A stretch of 64,000 bases of DNA from the NCBI GenBank assembly GCA_902728285.1, contig CACVBU010000738.1:1713491-1777490 (forward strand), read 5' to 3'. The notes below the pieces were generated by a model. The model searched no databases. It worked only from the letters and a program-made list of their open reading frames with translations, and was not told where the DNA came from. Every line of letters begins with the position of its first letter. Position 1 is the stretch's first letter. Positions 25,207 through 37,141 of this stretch are shown here, piece by piece. The translations under genes and the position numbers were made by a program. Source of the DNA: Clytia hemisphaerica (Eukaryota > Cnidaria > Hydrozoa > Leptothecata > Clytiidae).

Positions 25207-27339
25207 TTACAATTGTCTTGTCTCGAATCTTTTCGGATGTTTTTTCCAAGCTTCGTTGAGTCTTTCTTTAAAGATTTTGACAGTCTTTGCCTCTACAACG
25301 TATCTTGGTAATCTATTCCAGTTTGGTATACTCCTGTAAAAGAACGAGTTGGTTTGTGCGCCTCGGAATCCATCTTTACCAAGATTTGGTATCAGCTCAT
25401 CTTTGTGTCTCCTGTTCGGACGTGTTCGAGTCGATAATTTACTTGGAAGAGTATTTTTATCGTAGTAGTGGAGATGTTTGTATACTTGGACCATATCACA
25501 AAAGAGTCTCCTGAATTCAAGCGTGGGGAGGTCAAGTATGCGCAAGCGTTCTTCATAGGACATATCTTTGCAGATAGGCACGAGTTTTGTGGCGCGTCTT
25601 TGTACACCCTCGATCAAATTAACATATTTTCGAAGTTTAGGTGACCATACCGACTGAGCATACTCCAAGTGCGGACGGACAAACGAAGTATATAGTACTA
25701 GGAAGATGGATGGATTCAGATGTTCAAAGCTCCTGTTAATCACTCCTAGTATTGAATTTGCCTTCTTTACCTGCTTTGCAATATGCTCCTCGAATGTAAG
25801 TTCTGAGTCGATCACAATCCCAAGATCTTTCTCTTCAAAAACATGTTCAAGCTGATTTCCATCCAAACAATATGGATAGGCATGTTTGATGTCAGAGAAT
25901 TTGCCAATAGTTAGTACGTGACATTTGTCGGGATGGAAATTTAATAACCATTCTTTCGACCACTTAACTAGCGCGTCTATATCCTGTTGGATGGAAATAG
26001 AGTCTTCGATAGTGTTGACCTCTTGGAAGATTTTGGTGTCATCAGCAAAAAGGAGTATAAATGATGATATCACTCTTTCAGGAAGATCGTTGATGTAAAG
26101 AACGAACAATAACGGTCCAAGGACACTACCCTGTGGGATACCACTAACCACGTGATCCGTTGTCGAAAATGATTTATTTACTTTCACTGATTGGGTTCGT
26201 CCATTTAAAAATGATTTTACCCAAGACATTATCGGACCATCTATGCCGTATGCTAATAGTTTCTGGCATAAACGACGATGAGGTACAGTGTCAAAGGCCT
26301 TTGCGAAATCAAAATAGATACTATCAATTACTTTTCCCTCCGATGTACTTTCACAGCACGTATCCAAGTAATACAACAGTTGCGTAACGGTGGATCGATT
26401 TTTGATAAAACCATATTGCTTGTTCGATAAAAGATGTTGATCAAGAAGATGCTCCATAATATGCTTTCTCACTATTGACTCCATCAGTTTGCATACTATT
26501 GATGTCAAGCTTACAGGTCGATAATTTACTGCAAGATTTTGAGCACCTTTGTTCTTATATATGGGTATTACGTGAGCTTCTTTCCAATCCTTTGGTAGAG
26601 ACCCTTCCTTTAATGATGTGTTCATTATTACTGCAAGAGGTTCAGAGACGTAGTCAGATAACGACAGTAGCATCTTAGGATGTATTCCATCAGGACCAAA
26701 TGATTTATTTTGATTTAGATGTTTTATTTCGATCTGGATCATTTCTTTTGTTATATGGATTTCATCGATTACGGACTCAGTTCTTTTCTCGAAGTCCGGT
26801 AGCTCCCCAGGAGGCTCTCTTGTGAAAACACTGCAGAATTGACGTTGAAGTATATTCGCCTTTTCATGGTCTTCATGTTTCAAAGAATTTTTGTCATTTG
26901 GTGCCTCAAGTAATGATGATACCGTACTGGAAGATTTCATTTTGCTCCTGACATGTGACCAGAAAACTTTTGGTTTTGTTTTTGAATTGTTGCAGATTTT
27001 CCGTTCGTAATTTCTATGGGCTTGTGTCATCATTTTCGTCACTCGGTTGCGTACACGGGTGTATTTCACGCGATTCTCGTCTTTCTCTCGCGGCGATGAT
27101 TTCATCCATTTTCTATGTAGACGCTTTTTCTTTGCTATTTCAGTTCTGAGATCTTTTGGAATAGGAATTCTTCCTCTCTTTCTCCAACCCTCGCCTCCAA
27201 TCGTTTTGAGCGGGATGAAACGGTTTTGCAATTCGCTTACTTTATTCTTGAAAACTTGCCAAAGTTCCTCGACTGATTTGTCATTAGCCGCATCTAGAAA
27301 AATCCTTTGCCAGTTACCTGTTTCAAGATTTTGCTTCAT
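25207..27339 (-). pseudogene. LINE ORF2 reverse transcriptase, 710-codon open frame
   Basis: Long open frame covering the RT of a CR1/L2-like LINE. Fingers and palm motifs: FGPDGIHP (about 214-221), NYRPVSLTS (272-280), YFDFAKAFDTV with catalytic D344, SGIPQGSVLGPLLF (399-412) and FADD (431-434). The C-terminal thumb-like region contains RPHLEYAQSVWSP. The RT core looks intact, but it is cut off from the endonuclease by the frameshift near 27410 and its ATG is internal to the original ORF2. Homologues use this domain for target-primed reverse transcription. Confidence 0.88.
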
Positions 27340-27409
27340 TGCTTCAAAATCAGCATTATCATAATTGTACCTTTCCGATGTGGGCTTTACATATGCATTG
27401 CACTTTATG

Positions 27410-28252
27410 CTAAAGATTTTGTGTTTGGTTGGCTTCTCCTGTTAGAATGAGATCAACCAAAGATGGTTCATCGGTTCCACGGCATCGTGTTGGTTCGTCT
27501 ACGTTCTGATGGAGGAAAGAGTCGCGGAGAGTATCTAAGAACTTCTCTTCTTTGCTTTCTTCCTGATGTTTTGTCGTCCAATTTTCCCAGTTAATTGTAG
27601 GAAAGTTGAAATCCCCTACAAAGCATTTATGGGAATATTTTTAGATGGATGAAATATCGTAAATGAGCTTATTAAGTCTGATGTTGTTTTCATTCGACAT
27701 GTTACTGCTGGTAGGGCTGCGGTACATGCATGCAAAAACCAGTAAGTCTTTACCACTTAGGCGAACTTCTATGATACAAGCTTCAATAAAGTTGACTTGA
27801 TTTATTGATTTGGTCACATTAACAATCAAATGCTGAACTGATGCGTGGGCAAGAATGATAACTCCACGGCCAATGTAGGTATCCATATTCGTATGACAAA
27901 CAACTTTATAATCTTTGAATTCGTACTCGTGTAGTTCTCTTAGTGTTCCATGTTTTGGTTTTACTTCACATATGGCAACAATGTGTGGTTGTTGTTTCTC
28001 TACGTTTTGTATAAGTTCTTTCTTTTTGCCTGATGTTAGAATATCAGCGTTGCAGTAATAAAACTTGATACCATTTATTGTTAGATCATGGCGAGGGACT
28101 TGATTCAGACTTTTTTGATTTATTGTTCTTTTGTTTTTTGTGTTTGAGTGAGATTTTTGAACACAACTTTCTTGGTTGCATTCTCTATTTGGGGTTTCGT
28201 CTTGATCTTGATGAGGAAGAATCCGTTTTTTGAATTTCCCCGCACTCTCCAT
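27410..28252 (-). pseudogene. LINE ORF2 N-terminal endonuclease region, broken
   Basis: The first 203 codons (28252-27641) include the start of an AP-like endonuclease: a YYCNADIL segment, ICEVKPKHG and the GRGVIIL strand. A TAA stop at 27643-27641 interrupts it. The same frame then continues for 76 codons with the GDFNFP motif and VDLILTG before TAG at 27412-27410. The expected C-terminal SDH motif is absent, and the downstream RT lies in another frame. This suggests a small deletion plus frameshift. The endonuclease cannot be functional as it stands. Confidence 0.8.
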
Positions 28253-29331
28253 TTTTCATTTTCAGAGTTATTTTTTGCGTTGCGTTCTTTAGCTTGGTTC
28301 GAAAGTTTTTTTAATTGGTTTCTTTCATCGGGTGTTAGATCTTCAGTGATACTGACTGCCCTATATTTTTCAATACCCTTAAGAAGACAAAGATTGCCAA
28401 AGAGTGTGGACTTTTCTCTCTCGTTTGAGAGACAAACCAAAAGAGGTCGCTTCTTCTCTTGTGATGGACTTCCAAGACGAGTGACACGCTTGATTTCAAC
28501 CCGGGAGTGTGTATCTCTAACAAGATCTTTTGCCCACTTGAGGTCGTCATTAGTTTCTTGCTCAGTTAATCCGTGAACAATGATGTTGGAAGACCTTTTG
28601 AATTTATCGTTCTCTTCCGCGTCCTCCTCTCGCCATGCTTCACGAATTGCTTCCTTCATTGTTGTTTGTTTTGATTCGGATGTTCCCGAGATCTTAGTAG
28701 CGTCAGCGTACGACTTATTTAAAATGGATTTTAGCTCAGTTTTGATAAGTGTTTCTACATCCTCTTTGAACTTCTCCATGTTCGCATCCATTTTTTGTTC
28801 GACGTACTCCAAAGTATGGAGTGCAGGATTCTTGTCCATTTTTTTCTTCAGTTCTGCAAGTTCTTTTTTCTTTGAATCAGCTTCAGTCTTGCTAGCTTCA
28901 CATTTCTTGAGAATTTCTTTCTCCTTTTCTGCTTTCACCTTTATGATATTTTCACAGTTCGTAACGTCTCTTTTTAATGATTTGACTTGTTGACTTGTAG
29001 AAGGATACTTGTTGGCAATATTCTTTGACATTTCGACACAGTTTATGCAAATAAACTTGATGCCCTTCTTTTTATCTTTGATAAGCTGTATATAATAAGC
29101 TGGAAGTTCAGTGCAAGAGTAATGTACACTTCTCATGCATTCGGTACAGTTAAAACGGTCCTTTTTACGATCTGTGATGCAATGCGATGGTCGGCATGTT
29201 TGAATTTCTTCTATGCTTGTATTGAGCTCGCCAGATGCAGAGGGTGATGGTGATGGTGGACTGACTCGGCTACTGCGAAGAATCTTCTTCATCTTGGTTG
29301 ATGGTGAAAGAATTTTCGAAAGATTGGTCAA
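28120..29331 (-). CDS. LINE ORF1: PHD-like finger plus coiled coil, 403 aa
   Basis: Open frame of 403 aa with a Ser/Pro-rich N terminus. A Cys4-His-Cys3 (PHD-like) finger uses C46, C51, C62, C65, H70, C73, C95 and C98. A Lys/Glu-rich coiled coil spans about residues 105-195, followed by an ORF1-type RNA-binding region with SNIIVHGL at about 249 and a basic C terminus. This layout is typical of CR1/L2-type ORF1 proteins, which bind element RNA as a chaperone. It overlaps the ORF2 start by 133 nt in another frame. The frame is uninterrupted, unlike ORF2. Confidence 0.82.
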   Translation of the reverse strand: MTNLSKILSPSTKMKKILRSSRVSPPSPSPSASGELNTSIEEIQTCRPSHCITDRKKDRFNCTECMRSVHYSCTELPAYYIQLIKDKKKGIKFICINCVEMSKNIANKYPSTSQQVKSLKRDVTNCENIIKVKAEKEKEILKKCEASKTEADSKKKELAELKKKMDKNPALHTLEYVEQKMDANMEKFKEDVETLIKTELKSILNKSYADATKISGTSESKQTTMKEAIREAWREEDAEENDKFKRSSNIIVHGLTEQETNDDLKWAKDLVRDTHSRVEIKRVTRLGSPSQEKKRPLLVCLSNEREKSTLFGNLCLLKGIEKYRAVSITEDLTPDERNQLKKLSNQAKERNAKNNSENEKWRVRGNSKNGFFLIKIKTKPQIENATKKVVFKNLTQTQKTKEQ

Positions 29332-29438
29332 AAATTATAAATTTTTGAGAAAAATTTCAAAAATTCTGTTGAAAAAACTCAGAGCTCCAAAAAAAAAAAA
29401 TTAAGAATTAGTTTACATTAAAAAAACGAATCTACCTT

Positions 29439-30477
29439 CAGTTAGTCTAGGAAATCTAGGATTCAGAAAAAAACAACATCAGTCATCTACAGGATCTACA
29501 AGAATTACCTGATTCATAAAAAATTATCAAAAAGCAAAGTTCAGTCAGAAGTTAACCTGAGATCAGATTGTGGTTGTTTTCTGCCCACCACACTGAAGCT
29601 CTAAAGGGATGGGTGAAAACATACAATCTGACGAATATGCAATCTCGAAATCGTAAGGACCGTGTTCGTCTAAAAGGACTGGGATGACAACAAAGTTGCG
29701 TGATTGTGTTTATGAATAGGGCCCAGTATCAGTTTTTAACTTTCCGGCGCACAACAAGATTCTTGTTGTAGAATTTTCCGCGGGAGAACTATTTTCCTCA
29801 GATGTATAATTTTCAAGTGCCTTCAGAGGTTTACCGTGCACGTAAGAAAATTATGAACAGCTGTTCTCAGATTACAAGAAGTAGACTCTAGTCTACCTGA
29901 TTCAAGCTCCAAATCCCAAGTCAATTTTATATACATAAAAATTGAGACTTGAAACAAAATAAATTGACTGATTGCTAACAAGCAGCAGCTATCAACCAAA
30001 ATGTGTAAATTTCATAACCAAAATAGTAATTTGATGTGTTAGGCCTTGATTACAGTCTAAGGTAAAAATTGTTATTCTTGGGCAAGAATAATTTCTGCAT
30101 ATGTTAATAATGGGTCATGTGTATGAGGTCTGGTAAATTCCAGTAAGATTATTTTGGAAATAGCCAATCAGGCAGTGGGTAGATCTAGATGGGTGTCTAC
30201 TCAACTACCCCTTGGATTATTTTTTGTGAAGTCATTCATCAAATTAGTTTTTAAGGTATTGGCAAGGTTCAATTTTTTATTTATGACTCAAAAGTAAGGA
30301 AATTCTCAAGTATTTTTTTAAATCAAATGAAAATTTCATTACAAAAGCACAAAATAATTTTTCATAAATTCATTTGAAAGACTGCACAAGTAAATGTTGA
30401 AGCACTTATTAGCAGCATTTTTCGATACACATCCTTATTTTGATACATTCATTGCCGGACGCTAGCATGACTAACTG
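29439..30477. mobile_element. CAGTTAGTC-ended DNA element, long copy
   Basis: Left CAGTTAGTCTAGG, right GCTAGCATGACTAACTG. The interior matches 50261-50710 at both ends. A further internal match in reverse orientation lies at about 47400-48060 (GACTGGGATGACAACAAAGT complement). No ORF. Confidence 0.75.
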
Positions 30478-31150
30478 AATTGCCTGATAATTGAATTTGC
30501 CACATGGAATAGAATTATGAAGAAAATAGTCATGGTCTAACAAGCAAACCACTTGATTGCATGTGTTTAATGCTTATATGCTGGTATGATGGAGCATTTG
30601 TTGAGGTCATTGTGATGTTTTGATCGAGATTGTGGTTATTATATGGTCGGATTTAAGTGGTTTTGGAAGTGATTTTTCATAATTTTTCAGAAAAATTCAG
30701 GTTTTATTGACATGGCATTAGATTCTCCAAGAAAACACAGGGAAGACACATAGACAAAATATAATAGTGTAACTCTTTTTATCAAAACTTTTTAAATTTC
30801 TTTTTATAAAGCCGTAATTGTAGCCATAATTCAAATTGATCCATCGAAAAAAAGAATTTGTTTTTAAAAGACATTGTTTTACAAAGAAAGAAGTTGACTA
30901 ATTTTTCCTTCTGCTTTTCATTGCCTTTTGATGCTTGTGAATTGTTGTTGTTCTGAACAACTGTTTTGATTTTTATATTTTACATATTTTAGATTTTATT
31001 TTATATATTTTGTTTTAAGAAAGAATTTGAATGTATTTAATTTAATCAAGGTTGTTAATTACATTCAAACATAAAACAAAAGAGAAGGGAAAAAAGCACT
31101 GTGCGCTGCAGTGAAATGTATTAGTCTGGCTGAAATACAATAAAACAGGG
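30478..31150. other. Unassigned AT-rich stretch
   Basis: No gene or repeat recognised. Confidence 0.4.
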
Positions 31151-31982
31151 GTGAACGTAGAAAAAAATTCCGCGTAAACTTTCTTGGTAACGTTGGAAGC
31201 AGAATTTTATGTAGATTATCATACTCAGAGCCTCATGATGAGGCCTTTGGGGAAGCCTGAAGCTTCAAGCCTGAAGTGTACTTCTTTGCCCTAAAATAGA
31301 TACATTTTTGAGCACTGTACTGGTCATCAGCTACACTAAAAACCTATCAAACCTATTCAAAGTCTTTGAAAGTCAGCACTATCACCGTGCTTTCACCAAA
31401 GTGCTTCTATCTATCTATTCTATTATGGCTGAGTTACAGGAGGCTCTGGGAGCCCATTCTTGCAACTATAGACGCTCTGAGTAAGCATCCCGTCAGCACC
31501 TTGAACTGACTACCTAATTCCCCTCACATGGCATGTGTTGACCCGGGCGAAGGTTTGTTCACTTGCCAAGTGAACCGTTGTGAGTGGGAATCGAACCTTG
31601 GTTGCCTGTAAAGGAATCAAGGTTGATGTCCACTATACCACAATGCCTCTTTCTTTCTTTCAAGGCTTTCACCTTGCACTTGACCCATTTCATATCATGG
31701 ATAACACTGTTAATTGATTGTGGTTTTCAGAAATGTTTGTGGGAAAATCCCCCCCTAATTTTTGAGACAGGGGTATACATTGAGTGTTTTAAAAGGCACC
31801 TACCATTGCAAGGATAGCACTTTCCAAGGCATTTTATAGCGAAGATGGGTCCTTAAAATGTTTTATTTCACCAATATTTTTCCCCAAGGGCCTCAATGTG
31901 AGGCTCTGAGTATGTTTAAACCTCATAAAATTCCACTTGCAACAGTACCAAGAAAGTTTACATGGAATTTTTTTCAAGATCA
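31151..31982. repeat. Inverted-repeat element with ~105-bp arms
   Basis: Arms at 31151-31256 and 31876-31982 are imperfect reverse complements (shared CTCAGAGCCTCA and AAACTTTCTTGGTA). They enclose ~620 bp that includes the SINE. Probably a non-autonomous DNA element with a nested SINE. Confidence 0.6.
31402..31646 (-). mobile_element. tRNA-derived SINE
   Basis: On the minus strand, TGGTATAGTGG (A box, near 31630) and GGTTCGATTCC (B box, near 31588) are spaced as in a tRNA gene. A ~150-bp unrelated body follows, ending in (ATAG)n near 31405-31420. No proper acceptor stem closes, so it is a SINE head rather than a functional tRNA. It lies between the arms of a larger inverted repeat. Confidence 0.6.
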
Positions 31983-32579
31983 ACTTTTATTTCTGCCAGA
32001 CTATTATGACGTAACGGGCCATTCTAGAAAACTTTTGTTACCCCCGTCAGATGAGGTACATTTTAGAAAATTTTCTAGCCTTAGAAATAATTTTTTTTCC
32101 AGTGGCGGTTGGAAGTTCCAATGACAGTATAGACTTAAAATTCTTCATACAAAAACTACGAGAAACGCAAATTTGGACTTTGTACCCTATGCATCAAATT
32201 AAGTATGTGAATAGAGCAGTAAAAATACAACTTTTCTATTTTTCCTTTTATTTGCCAAAGTTCTAGGAATGAAAATAAAGGTATATATAATGATAATTGA
32301 ATACTATCCACTGATGATCTGCGGCACTATCGTAAAGCTAGAATCGCTTTGCGTGTACTCTTTGCTTGAGAAAATGATTGACAGATTGAAGTTTTTCACC
32401 CAAGCGGGAGCTCGCGGGCTTTCTCAGCTCAATCCTCTGACCTTGCTAAAAATGGTGGACTTAGCTGTGATAGATCATTTCGATGGAAGTTGTTGGAATG
32501 TTTACAAGGTTCTTGACAGAAAATTGTTTGTTTTATTGTCAATGATGACAGTGCCATTATTAATTTTGTTAGATCTGAC

Positions 32580-33265
32580 CATAGTATAAGAAAGCCGCGG
32601 CTGGAATGATAACATCTGAATTTCTGTTGTTCTATCTCTGTCGTATTTGATGACTATTTGTTGATCAAGAAATAAGTAATGTAGCATCTATAATGGTAAA
32701 TTTTATTGGTTTGTCGTTAATACTTACTTCTCAGTGAGTTTTAGATATTACACTTGCATTATAAGATCATTGTGCAGGAAAGATCAACAATAAGAAATTT
32801 AAACAAGCACAAAATGGCTGGGCTGAAAGAACTCAAGAATTGATAAAGTGCCTCGAAATGCCTTCACAATATTTCAGTGAAATCTTTTTAGAAATCAATG
32901 AAATAGTACATCAAGATAATTCTGTGAAAATTTCAAGCCAGCACCTTCAAAATTTATCATTCAAACTGACAGGAAAGTTGTCATCTTAAATATAGTTCTT
33001 ATAATTTTAATTTTGGCGAAAAACTATCGTTTCCACAAAATACCCCTAAAATATGTCCAAAATCAGTTCAAGTGTTCTATTGGGTACAGATTCAAAGATA
33101 TCTAGCAATAAAAAAACTTTTTGTGAAGGAAAATTTCAAAAACTATCTACCAATAATAAACTGACAATCTTGATGTTCTTATAAAGGTCGGAGACAGAGA
33201 TAGAACATTAATTAACTGAAAAGACAATGCGGTACATATTCCAGCCGCGGCTTTCTTATACTATG
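32580..33265. mobile_element. TIR element with CCGCGG ends, copy 1
   Basis: CATAGTATAAGAAAGCCGCG and complement form ~28-bp TIRs around 686 bp. The interior matches 48674-49389 in the opposite orientation. Non-autonomous. Confidence 0.9.
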
Positions 33266-33869
33266 ATCTAACATATCTGATGTGTGTAAGTGTACTTTAT
33301 AAGTCTTGATTCCCATTGAAAAATCATATTCTGGTTTTGATCGTGTTCAAAAATAAAGGCCTGTGACATTTTCAAAGTGGCTGACGATTATGTTAATAAA
33401 ATGAGTATTTTTTCACCAAGAACAAGTAGAATGATTAACCAAACAAACCATTTCCTCCTTTGAGGTGGCTGAAAAAACACATATTTGGACTTTGGACATA
33501 TTGGACATATTTGGACTCTAACTTGGGACGATTGGTCGAAAAATGGGACTGGTTGATATCTGGTCTCTATTTTCACTTACTGTTAAATCTCTTTGACAAC
33601 AAATTTGTTTTGATAACTCCACCAAGTTTATCAATCATACTTCTTCATTCCTGTGAGAGTGCACAGACACTCGCGTGTGTTCCACTACAAATTTTTTTCA
33701 TATTTCGATTTAAAAGCCTATTGGGTGCGAAAGAGAAATTGTGTATTTTTTAATACGCCGTTCATTAACTCAAATCAAATGGCTTTGGAGGCTCGGTGAA
33801 ATGGTGGCCGAATTGCCATCCCATGTTTTATCAGATAGTCCCAAGTTAGAGCAGTTGACGGTACTCAAT

Positions 33870-34220
33870 CCAGACGGTGTCAATCGAACGAATCGAACGC
33901 CGAATCAATCGAATGCAATTGAACGCAATCGAATATTACCCAGGATTTGCTGTTCGATTGCTTCGATTACGTTCGATTGTATTCAATTACGTTCGATTGT
34001 ATTCAATTATGTTTGATTGATTCAATTGTATTAGATTTTATTCACTTTAGTATGGTACTTCAAGCACTCAGCTGCCCACGCTAAAAAGCTCTAGAACAGA
34101 GTGATCCAACTTGATTTAATCCCAAACAAACTCATCAAATATAACCGTAATCACGTTTGATTACGTTTGATTGGTTTGATTGCGATTTTTGTTCAAGGTT
34201 GTTCAATTGACATCGTCTGG
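33870..34220. repeat. MITE built of TTCGATTG-like words
   Basis: TIRs CCAGACGGTGTCAATCGAAC and complement. The interior is a run of degenerate ATTCGATTGTATTCAATTA repeats. Confidence 0.8.
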
Positions 34221-34348
34221 TCATTGTACCATTCTATAATCAAAATATGTTCTTTGTGTAAATAAAATTTCAACGTTATATTTAAAATACTTCCCAAGTT
34301 ATTCAAGAAATACTATATTTTTGTCATTTTTGAGTTAATTACCGTAAG

Positions 34349-34549
34349 TTGGTCTAATATTGACATCCCTCGTCTAATTCCGACACCCTTCTTTAGAGAA
34401 AGGAATAATATAAAAGCTTAAATCACTCATTGAAAAAGGACTATTCCTCTCTGACCACTAAGCAAAGAAAAACAGTTTCAACCTTTCTATAAATTTCAGC
34501 TGATAAAAAGGGTGTCGGAATTAGAGGAGGGGTGTCGACATTAGACCAA
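34349..34549. repeat. MITE with ~40-bp TIRs
   Basis: TTGGTCTAATATTGACATCC at the left and its near complement at the right, both continuing through GTCTAATTCCGACACCC. About 200 bp, no ORF. Confidence 0.85.
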
Positions 34550-34557
34550 AAATTAAT

Positions 34558-34680
34558 CAAACTTAATCGAACACTCACAATTTTATTGGAAAATGGAGTT
34601 CGATTAGTTCGGTAAGTTGCTTCAGTTCGATTAGTTTGGTAGGTTAAGCTACGGATTAGTTTGATTAGTTCGTTATTCCA
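34558..34680. repeat. TTCGATTAG repeat block, copy 1
   Basis: AACTTAATCGAACACTCA followed by AGTTCGATTAGTTCG words; matches 36117-36275. Confidence 0.65.
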
Positions 34681-35031
34681 ATCCTTACCTCATTTTGCAT
34701 AACTTATCGCCATTTCTTTGACCTTTGTGAAGCTGCTATCTTGCCGAGTCCTGGATATTTTGCTCTCCCGGACATATTAAGTTTACCGACCCGAATATTT
34801 AGTCCACACGACTGCCCACCCACGCCGCGTGAGCGAACTTTTAAAACGCGCGGTAATATTGACGCCGGGCCGGGTGCGCCCGAAGGCGTTGCTGACGCGA
34901 TGTTAGCCCTGGTTTCGGAAAAATGTTCAATTCCGATATCGGGAATAGCTTTCCTGATACAATCCAATTTTTACTTTAAAATCGGACTTTTGATACTTAC
35001 TTCAGTATACTTCAGTTTGATTTGATGATAT

Positions 35032-35469
35032 TCATCTGTCCAGCTCGTTGAGCCCAACACGTATTATTTGATCAAAAAGAGCATTTGATTCAGCCAATCT
35101 TGTTTGTCGCGACGTAGTGTGAGGTTCGTCGGGTATAGAGCACAGGTATTTATCGAGTCGTTTCTTGAAGGAATCTTTTGAACAGCCAGTGATATTTCGT
35201 ATGTCAGAGGGAATACTGTTGAAGAGTTTTGGACCCTGTACAGCTAAGCTCTCACAAATAAATTTGCGAAAGCTACTTCGTTCGATTGTTCGTAGTTCGC
35301 ATTTTCGACCATGACGGCTTGTAGTTGAAGACGAGACACCACCTTTTACAGTGCCATCTCCTTCAGTGTGGCTGAAATTTGGTACTATACCCTCTAGTAT
35401 CGACCAAATATAAATAATTCTGTATCTCTCTCTCCTCCTTTGTAGAGAATACATTTTCAACATTTTCAA
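35032..35469 (-). pseudogene. LINE ORF2 C-terminal fragment, 145 codons
   Basis: It starts LQRRRERYRIIYIWSIL and contains GPKLFNSIPSDIRN and FKKRLDKYL. This is the region after the RT thumb in Jockey/CR1-type LINE ORF2 proteins found in many invertebrate genomes. There is no RT core nearby, so it is a short truncated remnant. Confidence 0.65.
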
Positions 35470-36116
35470 TTAATGGTGCGAACTAATCAAACAAATTAGC
35501 AGTTACATCAATATGCCTTCTTACCTGTCTTTAAAAATATAAATAAAAGTAATCACCGAAAAGGACGTGAAAAAAAAGACATAAGTGTGAGAACAGAGTA
35601 ATCAAACTCGTTAGAAAAAGTACCATTAGAAGTCATAAAAAATCAACCTGAATAAATGCAATCGAAATTCCAGAGAACTTCATAATTCCCCAAACAACAT
35701 TACATTACTATGTCAAACTCCCATCACATAAATTTTACAATTACGTCAGAGTAGACTACGCTCGCCACCGAAGAGGTTTATTTGGAAAGGGTAATTATAT
35801 TTTATTGTTCGCTTCTTTTTTAAAGATTTGCCGGGTTGGAAAAGTATGAATTTCTTTGTACATATTTTACCTACCCCAAATATTTAGGAGGCTGAGTTTT
35901 AAACGAATCGTCAAGTTGAAACGAACGATAAATGTATCAAGGTCTGTTTTATTTACCCCCTGGTGACTTAACAAAAGAGACTTAACTCGATGTTACAATC
36001 CAATTATTGAAAGTTTGTCTCGGCCTTTTTATAATGAGCGAGACATACGTTCTCTGATTACGCAATTTTCATATTGACATTTTCGAGGCATTTTGATGTA
36101 ACTGATTAGGTTGTCG

Positions 36117-36275
36117 AACTAATCGAACCATAATTAGTGATCGAACTTAATCGAACACTCAAAATATTTGAAAAAAATGGAAAGTTCGATTAATTTTTTT
36201 AATCGAACTTTAATCGTTCGATGAAGTTCGATTAGTTCGATGGTTCGATTGGTTCGACAAGTTCGATTGATCGGG
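36117..36275. repeat. TTCGATTAG repeat block, copy 2
   Basis: Direct repeat of 34558-34680, enclosing about 1.4 kb with the LINE fragment at 35032-35469. Confidence 0.65.
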
Positions 36276-36630
36276 TCTGGTTTAGAGCTAGCCTGAATGA
36301 AAATCTATGTACTTTTTTTTGCAAATTACGTTAGAAAGTCCACTCTTATTTGCCGTTTTTACTTTAAATTCATTTTTGCCTTAGAAATCCATACATTTTC
36401 TTCTCTCCCCTTGGAAATTTTGTATTTTGTTAAAAAATTTTGCCCTTTGAAATTTGATGTCAACCGCCCCTTGTATAGACAAATTCTGGAATGACCCAAC
36501 TGACGCGGAAACTAAGGGGTCACTCACATATCAATTCTTCCCCTATGACTACAGGGGTTTTTCCAAGCACTAAGCAATGCCTCCGTTTGTACTTGCAAAT
36601 TGAGTTTTCATCAAAGGCGTAATCCGTGAT

Positions 36631-36703
36631 ATCCAGCCAAAGGCTGGATAATAAAGGCTGGTGGTCTGGGGGGCGCCTTGAGCCCCCCAGTGGGTCCAGG
36701 GCT

Positions 36704-36736
<33 letters not shown>
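36631..36736. other. Cluster of four GC-rich hairpins, REP-like
   Basis: ATCCAGCC..GGCTGGAT (36631-36649), CTGGGGGGC..GCCCCCCAG (36666-36690), CCAGGGCTAGCCCTGG (36696-36711) and GGGGGCGAAGCCCCC (36722-36736). The style is known from bacterial and organellar REP-type repeats, but here it is inside a transposon. Confidence 0.8.
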
Positions 36737-37141
36737 GAAAGCTGAGCATAATTTGGCCTTAACTGGCACTTTAAAACGGTTAAAAGTGAATGAATTTCTA
36801 GAATTTAGCGATGAACAAAATGAATGAATTACTGAAAAGTCCTCTCAACTCTTTTAACAAATTTAATAAAACTGTATAAAATGGTGTAACAAATGGTACA
36901 GAACTGCCCAAATGATAAAAAAACTCTACTAGAATTAGAAAAAAGTTACAAAAATAAAGAAGAAGAAGTGCATGTATTTTTTATGTATTTTGCACTTTTA
37001 GCATTATAGAACTAAGTTCTTTACCTTCAAAAAAGTTTTTCAAAAGAAACTCAAAAGGTCTCACTATCCAGCTCTTAAGTGAGGAGGATGATGAACTAAT
37101 TTCATCTTTTAAAAAAATAAAAAATAAAACAACAAATTATA

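Larger units (their letters stand above)
25129..29400 (-). mobile_element. CR1/L2-like non-LTR retrotransposon (LINE), defective
   Basis: Jockey-superfamily LINE with ORF1 (29331-28120) overlapping the start of ORF2 (28252 onward), then an apurinic-type endonuclease and a reverse transcriptase. It ends in a short 3' tail and a (TTA)n microsatellite at 25159-25129, the usual 3' end of CR1/L2-type elements. The 5' end is not sharply defined; a different inverted-repeat element begins at 29439. ORF2 is split by an in-frame stop and a frameshift, so the copy is not autonomous. It lies on the same strand as SGPL1, about 440 bp upstream of its first recognised exon. Confidence 0.88.
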
